Positions 62,252 through 64,000 of a DNA stretch of 64,000 nucleotides are shown here, one piece after another (positions within the stretch are counted from its first letter, which is position 1; each line of letters begins with the position of its first letter). This stretch comes from Chloroflexota bacterium. GTDB lineage: Bacteria; Chloroflexota; Anaerolineae; Promineifilales; Promineifilaceae. Under the pieces are notes generated by a model. The model had not been told where the DNA came from. It ran no database searches and worked only from the letters and a program-made list of their open reading frames with translations. The DNA is taken from positions 1-64,000 of the forward strand of contig JAKEFB010000091.1 of NCBI GenBank assembly GCA_022616275.1, in the 5' to 3' direction. The position numbers and the translations under genes were made by a program.

Positions 62252-63484
62252 GTGGCCACCCACACCATCGTTGACCTGACCTCAGTCCGCGCCAACAATC
62301 TCAGCCGGGTGCTGAACCTGATCCGCGAAGCAGGCTCCATTTCCCGGGCGGCTCTGGTGCGCCAGACAGGGCTTAGCGCCACCACCGTCTCGGCCCTGGC
62401 CAACGACCTGCTGGCCAGCGGCTTTGTTCACGAATCAGGCACCGGCCGTTCCGGCGGCGGCCGCCCCCCTATTCTGCTGCAATTCGACTACAAGTTCCGG
62501 CACGTGGTCGGGGTAGATATGGGCGCCACTCACCTCACGGCCGTGGCGATGGACCTGCAAGGCTGTGTCGTCGCCCGCCACTTTTGCCACTACGACGTCA
62601 TCGGCAACCCCCAGGGCACGATGGCAACCATCTGCCAACTGGCCGAACGGGTGATTGCCGAGGCTGGCCTGGAACCATCCCGTATCCTGGGCCTGGGCAT
62701 TACCATTCCCGCCCCCCTCGAAGGCCAGAACCTGGACCGGTTAACGACCATTTACATGCCTGCCTGGGAGGGACTCGATTTGTTAGGGACGGTGCAGCAG
62801 GCTTTTGCCTTTCCCGTTTACCTGGACAACGACGCCAACGCCGGGGCCATCGCCGAGAAGTGGTGGGGCGTCGGCCGGTCCTTCAGCAACCTGGCTTATA
62901 TCAAGCTGGGCACCGGCGTTGGCAGCGGTCTCATCCTCAAAAACGAAATTTACCGGGGTAACGGCGGCACGGCCGGCGAGATTGGCCACACGACCATTGA
63001 CCCGGACGGCCCGCGCTGCCGCTGCGGCAACCGGGGCTGCATGGAAAGCTTCGTCGGCGCGCCGGCCGTCCTGGCCGAAGTCGCTCGCCGTTTCGACGGC
63101 CGACGGCCGGCCTGGGCGCCGGAAGACGGCCTGACCCTTAACGCTATCACCACAGCCGCCCTGGCCGGTGACCCCGTTTGCCGGAGTGTGGTCGAAGAGG
63201 CCGGCGCCTACCTGGGTATTGCCGTCGCCAACCTGGTCAACCTGATTAACCCTGGCCTGGTGGTCCTGGGCGGCGACCTGGGGGAAGCCGGCGACTTGCT
63301 AATCAACACGGTCCAGGCGGCGGTTCTACAACGGGCCATGCCCAAAGCGGCCCGCGAAGCCCGGATCGTCCTCAGCGAACTGGGCGACGACGCCGTGGCT
63401 ATTGGCGCAGCCACGCTGGCCATCCAGCACGCTTTCGAGCCGTCTAACCTGGCCAACACCCTTAAAACGACCGAAAGGAGGTGA
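62252..63484 (+). CDS. ROK-family transcriptional repressor (XylR/NagC type)
   Basis: 410 aa, GTG start at 62252. An N-terminal winged helix (NNLSRVLNLIREAGSISRAALVRQTGLSATTVSALANDLL) precedes the ROK sugar-kinase fold: HVVGVDMGATHLTAVAMDL (phosphate loop), YLDNDANAGAIAEKWWG, LGTGVGSGLI, and the zinc site CRCGNRGCMESF. It likely represses the adjacent sugar ABC transporter until its sugar binds. The promoter and operator sites lie just upstream, so it may regulate itself too. Confidence 0.92.
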   Translation: MATHTIVDLTSVRANNLSRVLNLIREAGSISRAALVRQTGLSATTVSALANDLLASGFVHESGTGRSGGGRPPILLQFDYKFRHVVGVDMGATHLTAVAMDLQGCVVARHFCHYDVIGNPQGTMATICQLAERVIAEAGLEPSRILGLGITIPAPLEGQNLDRLTTIYMPAWEGLDLLGTVQQAFAFPVYLDNDANAGAIAEKWWGVGRSFSNLAYIKLGTGVGSGLILKNEIYRGNGGTAGEIGHTTIDPDGPRCRCGNRGCMESFVGAPAVLAEVARRFDGRRPAWAPEDGLTLNAITTAALAGDPVCRSVVEEAGAYLGIAVANLVNLINPGLVVLGGDLGEAGDLLINTVQAAVLQRAMPKAAREARIVLSELGDDAVAIGAATLAIQHAFEPSNLANTLKTTERR

Positions 63485-63535
63485 TCGCCTATAAAACGTG
63501 ACTGTTTAGTGTTGTTGACGAGAAAGCCACTAACG

Positions 63536-63585
63536 GGTAATTAAGTAATTACCAATTACTTAATTACCAATTACCTAATTACCAT
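63536..63585. repeat. Perfect 15-bp inverted repeat of the AATTACC family
   Basis: GGTAATTAAGTAATT (63536-63550) with AATTACTTAATTACC (63554-63568), then further AATTACC words. Lies between the ROK and transporter genes. Confidence 0.8.
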
Positions 63586-63607
63586 TCATTACGAGAAGGA
63601 GAAGAAC

Positions 63608-64000
63608 ATGCGTAACAAAACGACATTGATCCTGCTGCTCATCCTGGGGCTATTGCTGGTGGCCTGTGGCGGTGGGGCTGAACCGGCGGCCAATGACAAC
63701 GCCAACGAGAACGAGGCCCCCCAGGCCACCGAGTCGGCCGAAGAACCCACGGCCGAGCCGGAGGAAGGCGGCGAAGGAGCGGCGAACGAGGTTGAGGTTT
63801 TTAGTTGGTGGACCGGCGGCGGCGAAGCGGCCGGGCTGGAGGCCATGATCGCGGTCTTCAAAGAACAGAACCCCGACATCGAGTTCATTAACGCGGCCGT
63901 TGCCGGTGGCGCCGGCACCAACGCCCGCGCCGTGCTGGCCACTCGCCTCCAGGCCGGCGATCCGCCGGATAGCTGGCAGGGACATGCCGGCCAGGAGCTG
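63608..64000 (+). CDS. Sugar ABC transporter substrate-binding lipoprotein (partial, runs off window)
   Basis: First 131 residues visible. AGAAGGAGAAG precedes the ATG. Lipoprotein signal LILLLILGLLLVAC (Cys20), a Glu/Ala/Pro linker (residues about 21-60), then VEVFSWWTGGGEAAGLEAMIAVFKEQNPDIEFINAAV, the opening of family 1 carbohydrate-binding proteins, and LATRLQAGDPPDSWQGHAG. The ROK repressor upstream supports a sugar role. The permeases are beyond the end. Confidence 0.9.
   Translation, partial: MRNKTTLILLLILGLLLVACGGGAEPAANDNANENEAPQATESAEEPTAEPEEGGEGAANEVEVFSWWTGGGEAAGLEAMIAVFKEQNPDIEFINAAVAGGAGTNARAVLATRLQAGDPPDSWQGHAGQEL

Overview
The window is a piece of a Chloroflexota chromosome, most likely from the Anaerolineae/Promineifilaceae side of the phylum. 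This is an inference from gene content and style: high GC with GGCCGG/CCGGCC words almost everywhere, substrate-binding lipoproteins with a Val/Glu/Thr linker of the VEVTRVV type, a GlmL-like protein in a cluster of Chloroflexota-style unknown genes, paralogous PQQ-type sugar dehydrogenases, a choice-of-anchor Q protein and a ROK repressor beside a sugar ABC transporter. No rRNA, tRNA, CRISPR array, complete insertion sequence or prophage was seen.

Layout. 1-6.9 kb: a phosphonate/phosphate-type ABC importer (binding protein, ATPase, two permeases, second binding protein). 6.9-12.6 kb: glycosyltransferases, small hypotheticals and an O-methyltransferase. 12.6-21.1 kb (minus strand): housekeeping genes (MetRS, Lgt-like protein, TlpA-like thioredoxin, RimO, RodZ-like protein, ribosomal protein L9). 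21.2-26.5 kb: a PspA group followed by a duplicated receiver/histidine-kinase protein. 26.7-35.8 kb: a compact eight-gene minus-strand cluster of mostly unknown membrane and zinc-ribbon proteins around a GlmL-like ASKHA-fold protein. 36-42 kb: lipid kinase, helicase-associated protein, S15 hydrolase, a probable selenocysteine redoxin lipoprotein and a Rieske protein. 42-49.8 kb: a secreted PKD protein, three tandem sugar-dehydrogenase paralogues, RfbB and a DTGG-repeat lipoprotein. 50-57.9 kb: alcohol dehydrogenase, membrane glycosyltransferase, an Mrr-like nuclease/methyltransferase/phosphatase operon, a secreted beta-helix protein and an M20 peptidase. 57.9-59.6 kb: a less GC-rich patch with an antitoxin, a decayed MazF-type toxin and a beta-lactamase-fold hydrolase. 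59.6-64 kb: DUF1801 protein, UbiA prenyltransferase, membrane protein, then a ROK repressor with a clear promoter/operator region and the start of a sugar-binding lipoprotein gene that runs off the window.

Two signals stand out. First, the redoxin at 40803-41507 has an in-frame TGA exactly where the first Cys of its CxxC site belongs, followed at the right distance by a perfect 8-bp hairpin with a GGT loop, which fits a bacterial SECIS element. Second, several families of short-word and palindromic repeats litter the intergenic DNA, sit inside reading frames, and supply the stop codons of at least five genes. The 26.7-35.8 kb cluster is the best candidate here for an undescribed multi-protein system.
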